DNA from: JAVJSU01 sp040219275
Lineage (GTDB): Bacteria > Chloroflexota > Anaerolineae > Aggregatilineales > Phototrophicaceae
Direction: 5' to 3'
Length of the DNA stretch: 19,579 nt
Assembly: GCA_040219275.1 (NCBI GenBank)
Contig: JAVJSU010000002.1
Location: 1 to 19,579 of the forward strand
The notes under the pieces were generated by a model. The model did not search any database, was not told the origin of the DNA, and saw nothing but the letters and a program-made list of their open reading frames with translations. Positions 1 to 8,545 of the stretch are shown in pieces. Position numbers and translations under genes: made by a program. Every line of letters begins with the position of its first letter. The stretch's first letter is position 1.

Positions 1-208
1 ACGATTTCAAAGCCTTCAATTGTATATGGAAGTGTACCGATGATCTCTTGCCACTCCAGATGCCAAATATGTAAACCACTATTTTATTCTTTCACATCAC
101 TCTTCACATATTGCTTTTCACATAAAGTGCGGATGAACCAATTCAATGGACACTGAATTGAGACGAGAACATTATTGCAATCACTCAACAATCTTCCCGA
201 ATGCAACG

Positions 209-952
209 CTATACCATGACGACACCACCATTCACGTCGAGCGTTGCGCCAGTTACCCATGTCGTTTCTTCAGAGCAAAGGTGAACAATTGATTGTGCTA
301 ATTCGATAGGTTCTGCCATGCGTTTCAACGGAACAGTCTCGATGTATTTTGCTTTTGCGTCAGGGTCAATATCAAACATTCGCGTTTCGACTGCACCCGG
401 TGCAACACTATTGATTAAAATACCTGACTCTGCATATTCTCGTGCCATAGACTTTGTCATAGAAAGCACAGCACCTTTAGTCGCGCTGTATACCGTAGAA
501 TTATGCACACCACCTATGCGTCCACCAGTTGAACTTATATTGACAATGCGTCCCCACTTGCGGGTAGCCATATCGCGGGCTACGGCTCTCGTCAAGAAAA
601 ATACAGACCGCATGTTGATATTCACAATGCGATCAAACCAGGCTTCGGTCATGTCTTCTATCGGGATTCTTGGGCATATGCCTGCATTATTCACCAGAAT
701 ATCTACTTTACCAAAGCGATTAATGACATCTTCCACGAGTTGATCTATCTGAGAAAGAACGGATAGATCACACGTAAATGCCGCCGCCTCATGACCTTGT
801 TCAACAAGTTCAGCTGTTAGACCGTCTATCAAATTTGTATCGACGTCGACCAGTGCAACTTTCGCACCTTTCGTGCATAAGAGTGTCGCGGTAGCCTCGC
901 CTATACCACGCGCCGCGCCGGTCACGATCGCTACTCTTTCTTTCACAGCCAT
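209..952 (-). CDS. SDR-family NAD(P)-dependent dehydrogenase
   Basis: A classical short-chain dehydrogenase/reductase of 247 residues, the usual family length, and cytoplasmic. The cofactor loop TGAARGIG is at residues 11-18, NNAG at 88-91, the active-site Asn is probably N112, Ser at 140-141, and the catalytic pair is Y155 and K159 in YSATK. An acidic residue after the second strand (D36 or D38) favours NAD over NADP, which is an inference. A ribosome site GAAGGG precedes the ATG. The gene follows the TIM-barrel gene after 29 bases and is the last recognisable gene of the minus-strand sugar operon. In such operons SDRs oxidise free aldoses, or 3-deoxy-2-keto acids as in the L-rhamnose and L-fucose oxidative routes; the substrate cannot be read from the sequence. 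A FabG-type ketoacyl reductase is possible by similarity but unlikely in this context. Confidence 0.93.
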   Translation of the reverse strand: MAVKERVAIVTGAARGIGEATATLLCTKGAKVALVDVDTNLIDGLTAELVEQGHEAAAFTCDLSVLSQIDQLVEDVINRFGKVDILVNNAGICPRIPIEDMTEAWFDRIVNINMRSVFFLTRAVARDMATRKWGRIVNISSTGGRIGGVHNSTVYSATKGAVLSMTKSMAREYAESGILINSVAPGAVETRMFDIDPDAKAKYIETVPLKRMAEPIELAQSIVHLCSEETTWVTGATLDVNGGVVMV

Positions 953-981
953 ATTTCACCCTTCATCCTACAGAATACTAA

Positions 982-1827
982 CTACAGACTACCAACGTGA
1001 TCTTGCAATGCTTCCTTCGTGATGATGGTTTCTGCGAGCGTATCGTTGCGATTAATGTCAAACCAATCTGCGTAAACATACTCGATTGACAAAGCCCCCT
1101 GATAATTTACAGCTTTCAGGCGATTGATGATGTCGACAAAATCAATTGTGCCCTCATCCCATGCCGTCTGCAATTTACCAAAGCGCGCAGGTCTTAGATG
1201 AAAATGTCCGGCATGAGGGATGAGCGCATGGATACGCGATTCGGGTATGTATTGCAATATAAAATGGGCATAATCCAGTGTAATTTTTGCTTCAGGTGCC
1301 ATCTGGATTAACTGTAGGGCTAGCTCAGGCGTATCTGCCACTGATCCCATATGTGGCTCAAAGCGGAGTTCCACACCGAATTCTCCAGCAATTTCTGATG
1401 CGCGCTTTAGTGCTTTACCAGATGCTTCAAGATTCTCAGACAATGATCGTCCCAGATGATCCACGCCGGGAAGAATAGTAAAGCCCGGAATACCTACGGC
1501 TTTGCAAAATTGGGCTGATGCGCGAATGTATTCTTCATCTTTTGCTCTGATGTTATCATCAGGATCGTTGATCGAATTTTCACCCGGATGTGAGCCATAT
1601 TGCGGGAAAAAGTCCACTGCGTCCAGTTCGTATTTGTCTAACAGCGCTTTTAAGATATCTGCCTGCCCAACCGGGTCATTAAGTACATCTTCTGGCGCAA
1701 AGCTACAACGACCACGATTATGGAAACCAGCAATATCCACTCCTTTAAATCCCATGTGATGGGCAAGAGCAAGCGTGCCTTCTAGTGGCAGTAATTCGAA
1801 GGAATGATTGGTGACTGTTAATCGCAT
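982..1827 (-). CDS. Sugar isomerase/epimerase, xylose-isomerase-like TIM barrel
   Basis: A 281-residue protein of the AP-endonuclease family 2 (xylose-isomerase-like) TIM-barrel fold. The pattern of metal and catalytic residues is present: E157 in FEPH, D185 and H188 in LDYAHF, H208/H210 in HFHLR, and E249 in SIEYV. These match the Glu-Asp-His-Glu set that holds a divalent metal in ketose epimerases and related isomerases. There is no signal peptide, so it acts in the cytoplasm. The start is well supported by AAGGAG eight bases upstream. It lies 23 bases after the AraA-like isomerase and 29 before the SDR gene, so co-transcription is likely. A role as 3-epimerase or aldose-ketose isomerase on the imported sugar is inferred; inosose dehydratase-type activity cannot be excluded. 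Confidence 0.88.
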   Translation of the reverse strand: MRLTVTNHSFELLPLEGTLALAHHMGFKGVDIAGFHNRGRCSFAPEDVLNDPVGQADILKALLDKYELDAVDFFPQYGSHPGENSINDPDDNIRAKDEEYIRASAQFCKAVGIPGFTILPGVDHLGRSLSENLEASGKALKRASEIAGEFGVELRFEPHMGSVADTPELALQLIQMAPEAKITLDYAHFILQYIPESRIHALIPHAGHFHLRPARFGKLQTAWDEGTIDFVDIINRLKAVNYQGALSIEYVYADWFDINRNDTLAETIITKEALQDHVGSL

Positions 1828-1850
1828 TATTGGTCTCCTTGATGTATCAG

Positions 1851-3311
1851 CTATTCAATAGTAACGAGATTAATTTCCATTAGACGTGCAAGTTTACGAA
1901 TACGGTTTTTCTGGTTACCTATTCCGAGCGCAACGTGATGTGTCGGGCCTTCCTCACACCAGGAATCCATAAAGGTGGCGGGATCGAGATCGAATTTGAG
2001 CCTTGAGTTTGTATTGCCGATTTGCATGGTCGGTCCAGGAATTGATTGACCCTGTGCCTGAAGCCACTTGAGGTTACCATCGGCAGATTGTGTAACACCC
2101 AGAATTGTAATTGGACCGTGTTTGACGTTGAACTCGACGGATAGACCATAGCCTCGCTTACCATGGAAGAGTCCGAGACCCCGTAACAACGGTTTCTCAT
2201 CGCTAATCTTGACATGACCAGGTCCGTCGTGCCCCATCAAGACAAAATCATCATTGAAATCCATTGCATAGAATTCGGTGTAAGATCCACCGGCACCCAG
2301 TCGATCCATTATCAGCATGGCGATGCACGTTTTTAGATCACCTTCACCGGATGCAGGGATGCCCCGTGCAGTGAGCAAGGAGTTGCCTATAATCAGGCTA
2401 GCGCCAAGTTCCTCATTGGGATTTCCATCCAGACCACGATAATAGTAAGTGAGACCGCTCAAATCGAAATCGGTCACCAGCCGATCTAGTCCTACAGAGA
2501 CTTTTGCTGACCAACGCATGGCTTCATCAGTGACGGGCATAGAAATTTTGTCGTGCCCTTGTTCGGCAATCTGGAATGTAGCATGAATTTCTTCGATTTT
2601 CGCGTTGATTTCTTGCTCGGTTGCTGAATTCACACGTACATGAAGGTCATCCATTTCGAGAACCTCAACGTGTGCACCCAGTTGCGCGTGTATCATTGTG
2701 AAGTCGGAGTACATATCCAGCATACCGGGGTAGGTGTGTCCGAGAAACCCGATTCTGCTGTAGTTTAATTCTCGCATGACACTAGCGGCACGAACCCAAT
2801 CTTCAATTTCTGCCCAGGCACGCTCATAATACTTGTTGGCATATCCCTCAACAGGCTGTAACAAACCAGATACCACGTTGAATTGAATACGACTACGTGC
2901 AAAAGCATTTGAGATTTCTGGCACACAACAGGCACAACAATTCGCGAGCCATTCAGCAGTATCCGTATCGAGGTAATCTAGTGCAGGAACGGGTTGTAAG
3001 TTTAGAACCAGAACGGGTGCTTTACGCCTTTGTACTGCGGGGAGTACCTGTGACGATGTTGAGTATGTGCCAACATAACAGACAATGATATCCACATTTT
3101 CGCGGGCAAATAAATCGCCGGCAAGTTTTGCACCGGGCGCATCATCGACTAACCCTGCCGATACAACCTCAGCGCCCATATCGCGAATTTTACTTTCGAC
3201 ACCCTTCTGGTACCCTTCTAAGCGGTCTTTTAAACCGTCGAATTGGGGCCAATATGCCGCCAAACCGATACCAAATATCCCAACTTTTGCTTTAGCATAT
3301 TGTTTTGACAT
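1851..3311 (-). CDS. L-arabinose/L-fucose isomerase family protein
   Basis: A 486-residue protein resembling AraA over its whole length and of similar size. Residues 8-110 look like the N-terminal Rossmann-like domain. The later segments carry the AraA metal site: E323 in GEGDLK, E346 in SYTEFY, H361/H366 in GHDGPGH and H458/H459 in THHVAL. Known AraA proteins bind Mn2+ with two Glu and two His at equivalent places, so the enzyme is probably an active cytoplasmic aldose-ketose isomerase. Residues 124-130 include a cysteine-rich stretch (NCCACC). It starts about 130 bases after permease 2 and leads the metabolic part of the operon, with an operator-like TTCAACAA upstream. The substrate could be L-arabinose, L-fucose, L-rhamnose or another sugar; the neighbouring RhaM-type mutarotase favours a 6-deoxy sugar. 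Confidence 0.85.
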   Translation of the reverse strand: MSKQYAKAKVGIFGIGLAAYWPQFDGLKDRLEGYQKGVESKIRDMGAEVVSAGLVDDAPGAKLAGDLFARENVDIIVCYVGTYSTSSQVLPAVQRRKAPVLVLNLQPVPALDYLDTDTAEWLANCCACCVPEISNAFARSRIQFNVVSGLLQPVEGYANKYYERAWAEIEDWVRAASVMRELNYSRIGFLGHTYPGMLDMYSDFTMIHAQLGAHVEVLEMDDLHVRVNSATEQEINAKIEEIHATFQIAEQGHDKISMPVTDEAMRWSAKVSVGLDRLVTDFDLSGLTYYYRGLDGNPNEELGASLIIGNSLLTARGIPASGEGDLKTCIAMLIMDRLGAGGSYTEFYAMDFNDDFVLMGHDGPGHVKISDEKPLLRGLGLFHGKRGYGLSVEFNVKHGPITILGVTQSADGNLKWLQAQGQSIPGPTMQIGNTNSRLKFDLDPATFMDSWCEEGPTHHVALGIGNQKNRIRKLARLMEINLVTIE

Positions 3312-3381
3312 AATTTCTTCTCTATTGTAAATTTTGATAAACTTTTAGAATAAAATTGTCGCCTAGAGTGATAGATGAACC

Positions 3382-3411
3382 TTTATGAACGATCATAAAA
3401 ATGTTCAACAA
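3382..3411. promoter_or_regulatory. Operator-like element before the isomerase gene
   Basis: The leader of the isomerase gene holds TTCAACAA (3404-3411), the same octamer found at other promoters in this window. Next to it is an 18-base palindrome with 7-base arms, TTTATGA and TCATAAA, around ACGA (3382-3399). I see no convincing -35/-10 pair next to them, so the start of transcription is unknown. The sites could regulate an internal promoter for the isomerase, TIM-barrel and SDR genes. Confidence 0.45.
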
Positions 3412-3441
3412 TCTTTCAGGTTTTTTTCCACACAATATAAG

Positions 3442-4512
3442 TTAATTTCGTTGAATGAATTGGCGTAAACGCCCTAAACCGATATTGACTGTACCAAGTC
3501 TAATTTGGTCAATGAGTACGGCGACTAACAAAACAGTTCCCTGTGCAATATTCTGGTATTCTGTTGAGACGCTTTGTAGCGTAAGTCCGTTGAGCAGTGT
3601 ACTCAATATCAAGACACCGAGCAGTGTGCCCAACAAACTACCTTTTCCACCAGCAAGACTGGTACCTCCTAAAACAACGGCAGTAATCACAGTTAACTCT
3701 ACCGACGGAGCGGCACGAGGATCAGCGGCATAGAGACGTGAAGTTAAGAAAATCCCGGCAATCCCAGCACTCATACCAGATAAGGTAAATGCCATCATAC
3801 GATAACGTTTAACGGATAAGCCAGCTAGACGACTGGCTTCTTCGTTTCCACCAATTGAATACATTGCGCGTCCATAGGTTGTAAATCGCAGGACATAAAT
3901 GCCGACTGCAAACAGAATTATCGTGAAGAAAATTGGGAAGGGCGCTTCGGCAAATCCCAGTGGAACTTTACCCTCGCTGATACTCGTGAAACGGGCATAC
4001 ATTTCAGTGTTTTCGCCTGTCAAATCAAAGACAGGAATCGTCAAAGCATCAGAAAACACGAAGGCTAAACCGCGTGCAACAGATAACATACCGAGTGTTG
4101 TAATCAGCGAGTTGATCCCGATATAGGTCACTAAAAATCCGTTGACAAATCCCACAAGAGTTGCCGTTAATAAGCCGGCGACGACTGCACCGGGCAATCC
4201 TAGTGATTCTTGTAATGCCCCGATCACAACACCAGCTAAAGCGGCGGTGGAAGCAACCGACAGATCAAGACCGCCCCCAATCATGAGCATGGTGGTAAAC
4301 ACCGCGATGATTCCAACCGTTGACGTTGACAAAAGAAGGTTGTTGATATTACGCGAGGTAAAGAAGACATCCGATAGTTGCGACATCACAAACATAATCA
4401 GGGCAAGCATGATGATAAGCCCCATCAATTCTCGCACTAAGGATGATTGTAAGATCGAATTTACTGTGCCTTTGCGTTGCTCTTGAGTGACTACTGTTGA
4501 ATTAGTTGACAT
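3442..4512 (-). CDS. Sugar ABC transporter permease (RbsC/RhaQ type)
   Basis: An inner-membrane permease of 356 residues with about eight to ten hydrophobic segments, from residue 30 to the C-terminal region. Family hallmarks are visible: GGGLDLSVAS at 79-88, the ATPase-contacting loop around YSIGGNEEASRLAG (218-231) and LGGTSLAGGKG at 281-291. It belongs to the carbohydrate-uptake-2 class, whose members import ribose, xylose, rhamnose and similar sugars. The first 11 bases overlap the 3' end of the ATPase gene, implying coupled translation. With the other permease it probably forms a heterodimeric channel, as in RhaP/RhaQ-type systems. The sugar is not set by the permease sequence. Confidence 0.94.
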   Translation of the reverse strand: MSTNSTVVTQEQRKGTVNSILQSSLVRELMGLIIMLALIMFVMSQLSDVFFTSRNINNLLLSTSTVGIIAVFTTMLMIGGGLDLSVASTAALAGVVIGALQESLGLPGAVVAGLLTATLVGFVNGFLVTYIGINSLITTLGMLSVARGLAFVFSDALTIPVFDLTGENTEMYARFTSISEGKVPLGFAEAPFPIFFTIILFAVGIYVLRFTTYGRAMYSIGGNEEASRLAGLSVKRYRMMAFTLSGMSAGIAGIFLTSRLYAADPRAAPSVELTVITAVVLGGTSLAGGKGSLLGTLLGVLILSTLLNGLTLQSVSTEYQNIAQGTVLLVAVLIDQIRLGTVNIGLGRLRQFIQRN

Positions 4513-6028
4513 GCTTCACCCCTGCCGCCACATCTAAGAGCGTATCTTCAGTCGCATCCATCTGCATAAATTCTCCGTTGATTTTGCCGTCATACATTGT
4601 CAGGATTCGATGGCTAACTGAAAGAACTTCTTGTATGTCGGATGAAACCATCAAGATAGCTAATCCTTGCTTTGCCAGAGATTCTAATTGGTCGTAAATA
4701 TCTGAACGTGCGCCAACATCAACGCCCCATGTTGGTTCATTCAGGACGAGTACTTTAACATTTGCCTCTAACCAGCGCGCCAGTACGACTTTCTGCTGGT
4801 TGCCACCACTCAAAAATCGCGTCTCGACTTCCATGCCACCTGCCATACGAATACCGAGATCATCAATCCAACCCTGTGTATGTTGCTTCTCTTTCCGTTG
4901 TAAAAAGAAAGCAAACTTATTGAGCTTCTGCCAGTTGGATAACGTAGTGTTCTTGCGCACACTCATCTCTAGTACGAGACCATTGACTTTACGATCAATT
5001 GGCACAAACCCGATACTTGCGTTTTTGCCCTGTTGAGGATTGGCAATTTTGACTTGTTGTCCTAAGACTTCAATAACTCCACTATTGGCTCTCTCTGCAC
5101 CGAAAATACAACGCGTTAGGGTATCATGTCCTGCTCCGAGTAGCCCAAACAACCCCACAATTTCGCCTTCATGAACTTCGAGACTCACATTTTCAAATGC
5201 GCCGAGCTTTGTCAGGTCTTTGACACGTAAAGCGACATCGCCAAGTGATATGTCAGATGCATTTTGGCGTACTACAACCCGATCTTCAATCGTCCTCCCG
5301 ACCATCATTTCTACCAAATTATCTTGCGTAACGTCGTCAATAGACTTCGTGCCGACATGGTTACCATCACGCAAAACAAATACACGTTGGGCAACATGGA
5401 AAATTTCATCCAGACGATGGGAGATATAAATAATGCCCACGCCTTGCTTACGAAGGTTATCAACGATTCCAAATAGTTGTTTCACTTCAGGCGGAGTTAG
5501 CGCGGCTGTGGGTTCGTCCATGACAATGATGCGTGCTTTTTTAGACAGGGCTTTGACAATCTCAATGATTTCACGCTGAACGACAGTCAATTCGCGCATT
5601 AAAGTGCGTGGATCAATTTCGACACTTAAGAGGTTTAAGTACTCACGGGCAATCTCGTATGCTTTGTTCCAATCTATAAAAATGCCACCTAGTCGCTTAG
5701 GCAAGTCGCCGATGAGCAAACTCTCTGCTACCGATAAGTCGGGAGCGTAGTGTAATTCTTGATAGATCATGCGAATTCCAACGTGTTCGGCATCACGCGG
5801 TTGCGTAAAATGAACGGGTTTCCCTTCAATGAAGATGGTGCCGCTATCTTTCTGGTAATCGCCATTCAGGATTTTAATGAGGGTGGACTTACCTGCGCCA
5901 TTTTCCCCTAGTAATGCAAGAACTTCACCAGCATACAAATCCAAAGAAACGTTTTTCAGGACATCGACACCAAAGAAACTCTTATTGATGTCGCTCATTT
6001 GCAAAAGTGGTGTTTGTTCGATGGTCAT
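4502..6028 (-). CDS. Sugar ABC transporter ATP-binding protein, double ATPase
   Basis: A 508-residue ATPase with two fused nucleotide-binding domains, the normal form in ribose/xylose/rhamnose-type importers. Domain 1 has Walker A GENGAGKST (41-49), a degenerate signature LTVVQ (147-151) and Walker B IIVMDEPTAAL (167-177). Domain 2 has a degenerate Walker A, GLLGAGHDTL (295-304), with the usual Lys missing, but an intact signature LSGGNQQ (406-412). Its Walker B reads VLVLNEPTWG, with Asn where Asp is common. One weak and one active site is typical of this class. It sits at the cytoplasmic face with the two permeases. Its start overlaps the stop of permease 1 by four bases (ATGA), and GGAGAG lies just upstream. 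Confidence 0.95.
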   Translation of the reverse strand: MTIEQTPLLQMSDINKSFFGVDVLKNVSLDLYAGEVLALLGENGAGKSTLIKILNGDYQKDSGTIFIEGKPVHFTQPRDAEHVGIRMIYQELHYAPDLSVAESLLIGDLPKRLGGIFIDWNKAYEIAREYLNLLSVEIDPRTLMRELTVVQREIIEIVKALSKKARIIVMDEPTAALTPPEVKQLFGIVDNLRKQGVGIIYISHRLDEIFHVAQRVFVLRDGNHVGTKSIDDVTQDNLVEMMVGRTIEDRVVVRQNASDISLGDVALRVKDLTKLGAFENVSLEVHEGEIVGLFGLLGAGHDTLTRCIFGAERANSGVIEVLGQQVKIANPQQGKNASIGFVPIDRKVNGLVLEMSVRKNTTLSNWQKLNKFAFFLQRKEKQHTQGWIDDLGIRMAGGMEVETRFLSGGNQQKVVLARWLEANVKVLVLNEPTWGVDVGARSDIYDQLESLAKQGLAILMVSSDIQEVLSVSHRILTMYDGKINGEFMQMDATEDTLLDVAAGVKHVN

Positions 6029-7044
6029 TGTTTTGCTCTCCGCGACACTTGTTCCGTGATTTGTATGCGGATCTGGTCAAAGCCTACAGCAATGATGAGG
6101 GCTGCCCCATTTGCAACATCTTGATACCAGGAGGGTACTTCCGTTATGGTTAGCCCGTTGCTCAGAGTACGTAAAATGATGACCCCAACAAACGTGCCGA
6201 GTAAAGTCCCTTTACCACCTGCAAGGCTGGTTCCACCTAGAATAACAGCAGTAATCACTGTGAATTCCAAGCCAGTTGCCGCGCGTGGTGCGCTAGAAGC
6301 CAACTGCGATGAAATAATCAAGCCACCGAGTGCGGCTAATGTGCCACACAAAGTATATGAAATGAGAAGGTGACGGGTGACTGCAATACCTGCGAGACGG
6401 CTTGCCTCAGGGCTACCGCCAATTGCATAAAGGTTTCGCCCAAACTGCGTGTCGCGTAAGATCACAGAAAATGCAAGATAGAGGACGATCATGAGGATGA
6501 GTGAGAATGATATGTTAAGAATCGCGCCACGACCTAAGAATTGAAACGCTTCATTATTGAGTTGATTTGTTTGCCCTTCACTCAAAACAAAGGCAAGCCC
6601 CCGTACAATAGAAAATGTCCCCAATGTGGTTATTAGTGGATTAATCTTCAAGATCGTAACCATGAAGCCATTAAGGAACCCAACAAGCGTTCCACTCAAT
6701 ACCCCTAAAATGGTGGCAAGCAGAAGTGGAATTCCCAGCTCAATCCATAAAAGGCTGGTCACGACACCGGATAGCGCGGCAACCGAGCCAACAGATAAAT
6801 CAACACCACCGGATATCAGCACAATCGTCATTCCAATGGAAACTATTCCCACAACAGCGAGCTGTTTCGTAACATTATTAAAGTTAGAAATGGAAAGAAA
6901 ATTATCCGACATACTTGCAAAGATTATGCAAATCACGAGGAAGCTACCAATGAGGGTAATCGTAGTCAGGTTGTCATCGATTCTCCGTGCAAAACGATTA
7001 GCACGCTTTTGTTCGAGGTGTTTTGAGGAAGATCCATGACTCAT
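6025..7044 (-). CDS. Sugar ABC transporter permease (RbsC/RhaP type)
   Basis: The second inner-membrane permease, 339 residues, paralogous to the one at 3442-4512. It starts with a charged cytoplasmic tail (residues 1-25), then hydrophobic segments such as 28-48 and 61-79. The conserved elements are GGVDLSVGS (79-87), the coupling loop YAIGGSPEASRLAG (206-219) and LGGTSLAGGKG (269-279). AGGA seven bases before the ATG supports the start. It opens the permease-ATPase-permease set and is separated from the binding-protein gene by 326 bases that contain a strong hairpin. That spacing suggests lower expression of the membrane parts than of the binding protein. Confidence 0.94.
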   Translation of the reverse strand: MSHGSSSKHLEQKRANRFARRIDDNLTTITLIGSFLVICIIFASMSDNFLSISNFNNVTKQLAVVGIVSIGMTIVLISGGVDLSVGSVAALSGVVTSLLWIELGIPLLLATILGVLSGTLVGFLNGFMVTILKINPLITTLGTFSIVRGLAFVLSEGQTNQLNNEAFQFLGRGAILNISFSLILMIVLYLAFSVILRDTQFGRNLYAIGGSPEASRLAGIAVTRHLLISYTLCGTLAALGGLIISSQLASSAPRAATGLEFTVITAVILGGTSLAGGKGTLLGTFVGVIILRTLSNGLTITEVPSWYQDVANGAALIIAVGFDQIRIQITEQVSRRAKQ

Positions 7045-7370
7045 AAAATAGTCCTACTTACATTGTGTTTATATGAGAAATAAAATTATTCAATAGTCCT
7101 GTATCTATGATTGGACTAAACGGCTATAGATGGCTGTCGCAAAGTCGCCAAATCTGTAAAGAGCGTGAGCCTAAGTAACGCATGATATTGAGTATTGCGT
7201 GCCAGGTGCGGGAAATAAAACATAATCTTCAAGTATTTTGTGTGCTAGTAAGAAAATAGATTTTTGTAAGGAAACGCGATGATTAGGATTGCTTGAACAG
7301 TTTTGCATGGCTTTTCAAAAGTAAGTGGTGATGCAATGATCACCACTTATTTTGATTAAATTAGATGGAA
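7045..7370. other. Gene-free spacer between permease 1 and the binding-protein gene
   Basis: No supported reading frame lies here. Next to the binding-protein gene is a strong hairpin (7322-7349). Near the permease start the sequence AATAGTCCT occurs twice (7047-7055 and 7092-7100), and the second copy pairs with GGACT at 7113-7117. I find no convincing promoter, so the permease genes may depend on read-through from the binding-protein promoter. Confidence 0.6.
7322..7349 (-). terminator. Hairpin after the binding-protein gene; partial terminator or mRNA stabiliser
   Basis: A perfect 11-base-pair stem (TAAGTGGTGAT paired with ATCACCACTTA) with a 6-base loop lies 21 bases past the stop codon of the binding-protein gene. 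On the minus strand it is followed by a short, weak T-rich run (ACTTTTG). This fits a leaky terminator or a structure that protects the upstream message, which would give an excess of binding protein over membrane subunits. Confidence 0.75.
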
Positions 7371-8414
7371 TTAATCTTCGTCTTCTGTTGCACAGAACTC
7401 TGGCCAATCCTCAGCATAGTATTCGCATACATTGTCAGCGGTGATGAATACGTGTTCCTGATAGACTGATGGGGCAACCGGACGGCATTCCAGCAAATCA
7501 AGCATTGTTGGGATCAGAATATCGCCGTAAGTTTCAGGGAAGTAACCTGTTGCACCCAGATAACGACTACCCTCCTGGATCATTTCTTCCTGACCTGAAG
7601 GATCCGCGCCTTGACCGACAACAATTACTTCATCTTCGCGTCCGGCTGTTTCAAATGCGGCGATAACACCTAAGGAGGTTCCGTCATTGATGTTTACTGC
7701 AATTACGTTTGAACCTTCCGGAATATTTGCAAGGGTATCGGTTGTTACCTCAAAGGAATCTTCTTGTGTATTCTTGCTATCAAGGTAGAAGATATTTTCT
7801 TCAGGAACGGGATTTTCAAGGGTTTCCTGGATACCAGCAACTTGACCTTGCATACGAGCTTCCGGAATTGGACCCGATTGTGGTAATTCAAGTACGAGTA
7901 TGTAATCGACCTGCCCATCCCAGTTTTCAATTGCCCATTCTGCACCTGCAATACCGGCTAACTCACCAGCGAAATAGTTATCTGCACCGAAGAATGTTGC
8001 ACCTGGCATCGGGATATCGATCGCGATAACCGGTACATCGGCAGACCGGAAGCGGCTCATGATTACGTTACCAAATGCCGCATCAGTCTGGAACTCGATG
8101 ACACCATCTACCCCCTGGGTTAGGAAGTTTTCTGCGTTAGCGAGGGCGGTTGCACCATCAAGGCGGTTATCAGCAGTAATGAGTTCAATATTTCCTGCTT
8201 CTTCTGCCGCAGATGCGATACTTTCGCCGACCAACTGTGTGAAAATAATATCTTCTGTTAGATTAGCGAAGCCGATCACATAGCTATCTTGAGCAGTCGG
8301 GCATTCATCATCCTGAGCGTATGTAACGGTGGCACTGGCAAAAAGAAACATGAAGGAACTGAGCACGAGAGAAGTTACGAGGGATGCTGAAAGAAACTTA
8401 CGAAGAATATTCAT
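7371..8414 (-). CDS. Periplasmic sugar-binding protein of the ABC transporter
   Basis: A 347-residue substrate-binding protein of the ribose/rhamnose class (Peripla_BP_4 type). Residues 1-33 form a Sec signal peptide: charged start, a hydrophobic stretch at about 8-28, and likely cleavage after TYA. No lipobox Cys is seen, so it may be free or differently anchored. The mature part begins YVIGFANLTE (45-54) and includes IDIPMPGATFFG (132-143), DSKNT (212-216), NINDGTSLG (241-249) and VGQG (266-269), strands and loops that normally line the sugar cleft. The C-terminus is acidic and has three Cys. The closest visible relative is the C-terminal half of the regulator at 9010-10716, which shares these same segments. 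It is probably transcribed from the promoter at 8502-8530, with GGAGA before the ATG. Confidence 0.95.
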   Translation of the reverse strand: MNILRKFLSASLVTSLVLSSFMFLFASATVTYAQDDECPTAQDSYVIGFANLTEDIIFTQLVGESIASAAEEAGNIELITADNRLDGATALANAENFLTQGVDGVIEFQTDAAFGNVIMSRFRSADVPVIAIDIPMPGATFFGADNYFAGELAGIAGAEWAIENWDGQVDYILVLELPQSGPIPEARMQGQVAGIQETLENPVPEENIFYLDSKNTQEDSFEVTTDTLANIPEGSNVIAVNINDGTSLGVIAAFETAGREDEVIVVGQGADPSGQEEMIQEGSRYLGATGYFPETYGDILIPTMLDLLECRPVAPSVYQEHVFITADNVCEYYAEDWPEFCATEDED

Positions 8415-8484
8415 TTATGTCTCCTGAGAAATAGTTTATATAAAATCCATTAATTCTGGCGACAATCGTACATTTAAAGCACAA

Positions 8485-8530
8485 TTGTTGAAACTTATCG
8501 AAACTTAACATATTCAACAATAAATGTCAA
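8485..8530 (-). promoter_or_regulatory. Promoter and inverted-repeat operator of the binding-protein gene
   Basis: On the minus strand a perfect -35 box TTGACA (complement at 8525-8530) lies 17 bases from TAAGTT (8502-8507), which is preceded by the extended -10 element TG. A perfect inverted repeat, TTGTTGAA (8485-8492) and TTCAACAA (8513-8520), surrounds the -10 box. One arm is inside the -35/-10 spacer and the other is near the expected transcription start. A repressor bound here would block polymerase directly. Confidence 0.65.
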
Positions 8531-8545
8531 ATAAGCGATAATTGT

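Noticed and set aside
1..75. Minus-strand coding fragment at the left edge
   Set aside because: The peptide looks plausible, but no ATG, GTG or TTG start exists in its frame before an upstream stop, and it is too short to identify.
318..743. Long plus-strand open frame across the SDR gene
   Set aside because: It is antisense to a gene with full SDR motifs, and its protein has no recognisable features. The same reasoning removes other frames antisense to or overlapping clear genes.
800..807. TTCAACAA inside the SDR gene
   Set aside because: It falls in conserved coding sequence (Val-Glu-Gln-Gly) away from any start, so it was not counted as an operator.
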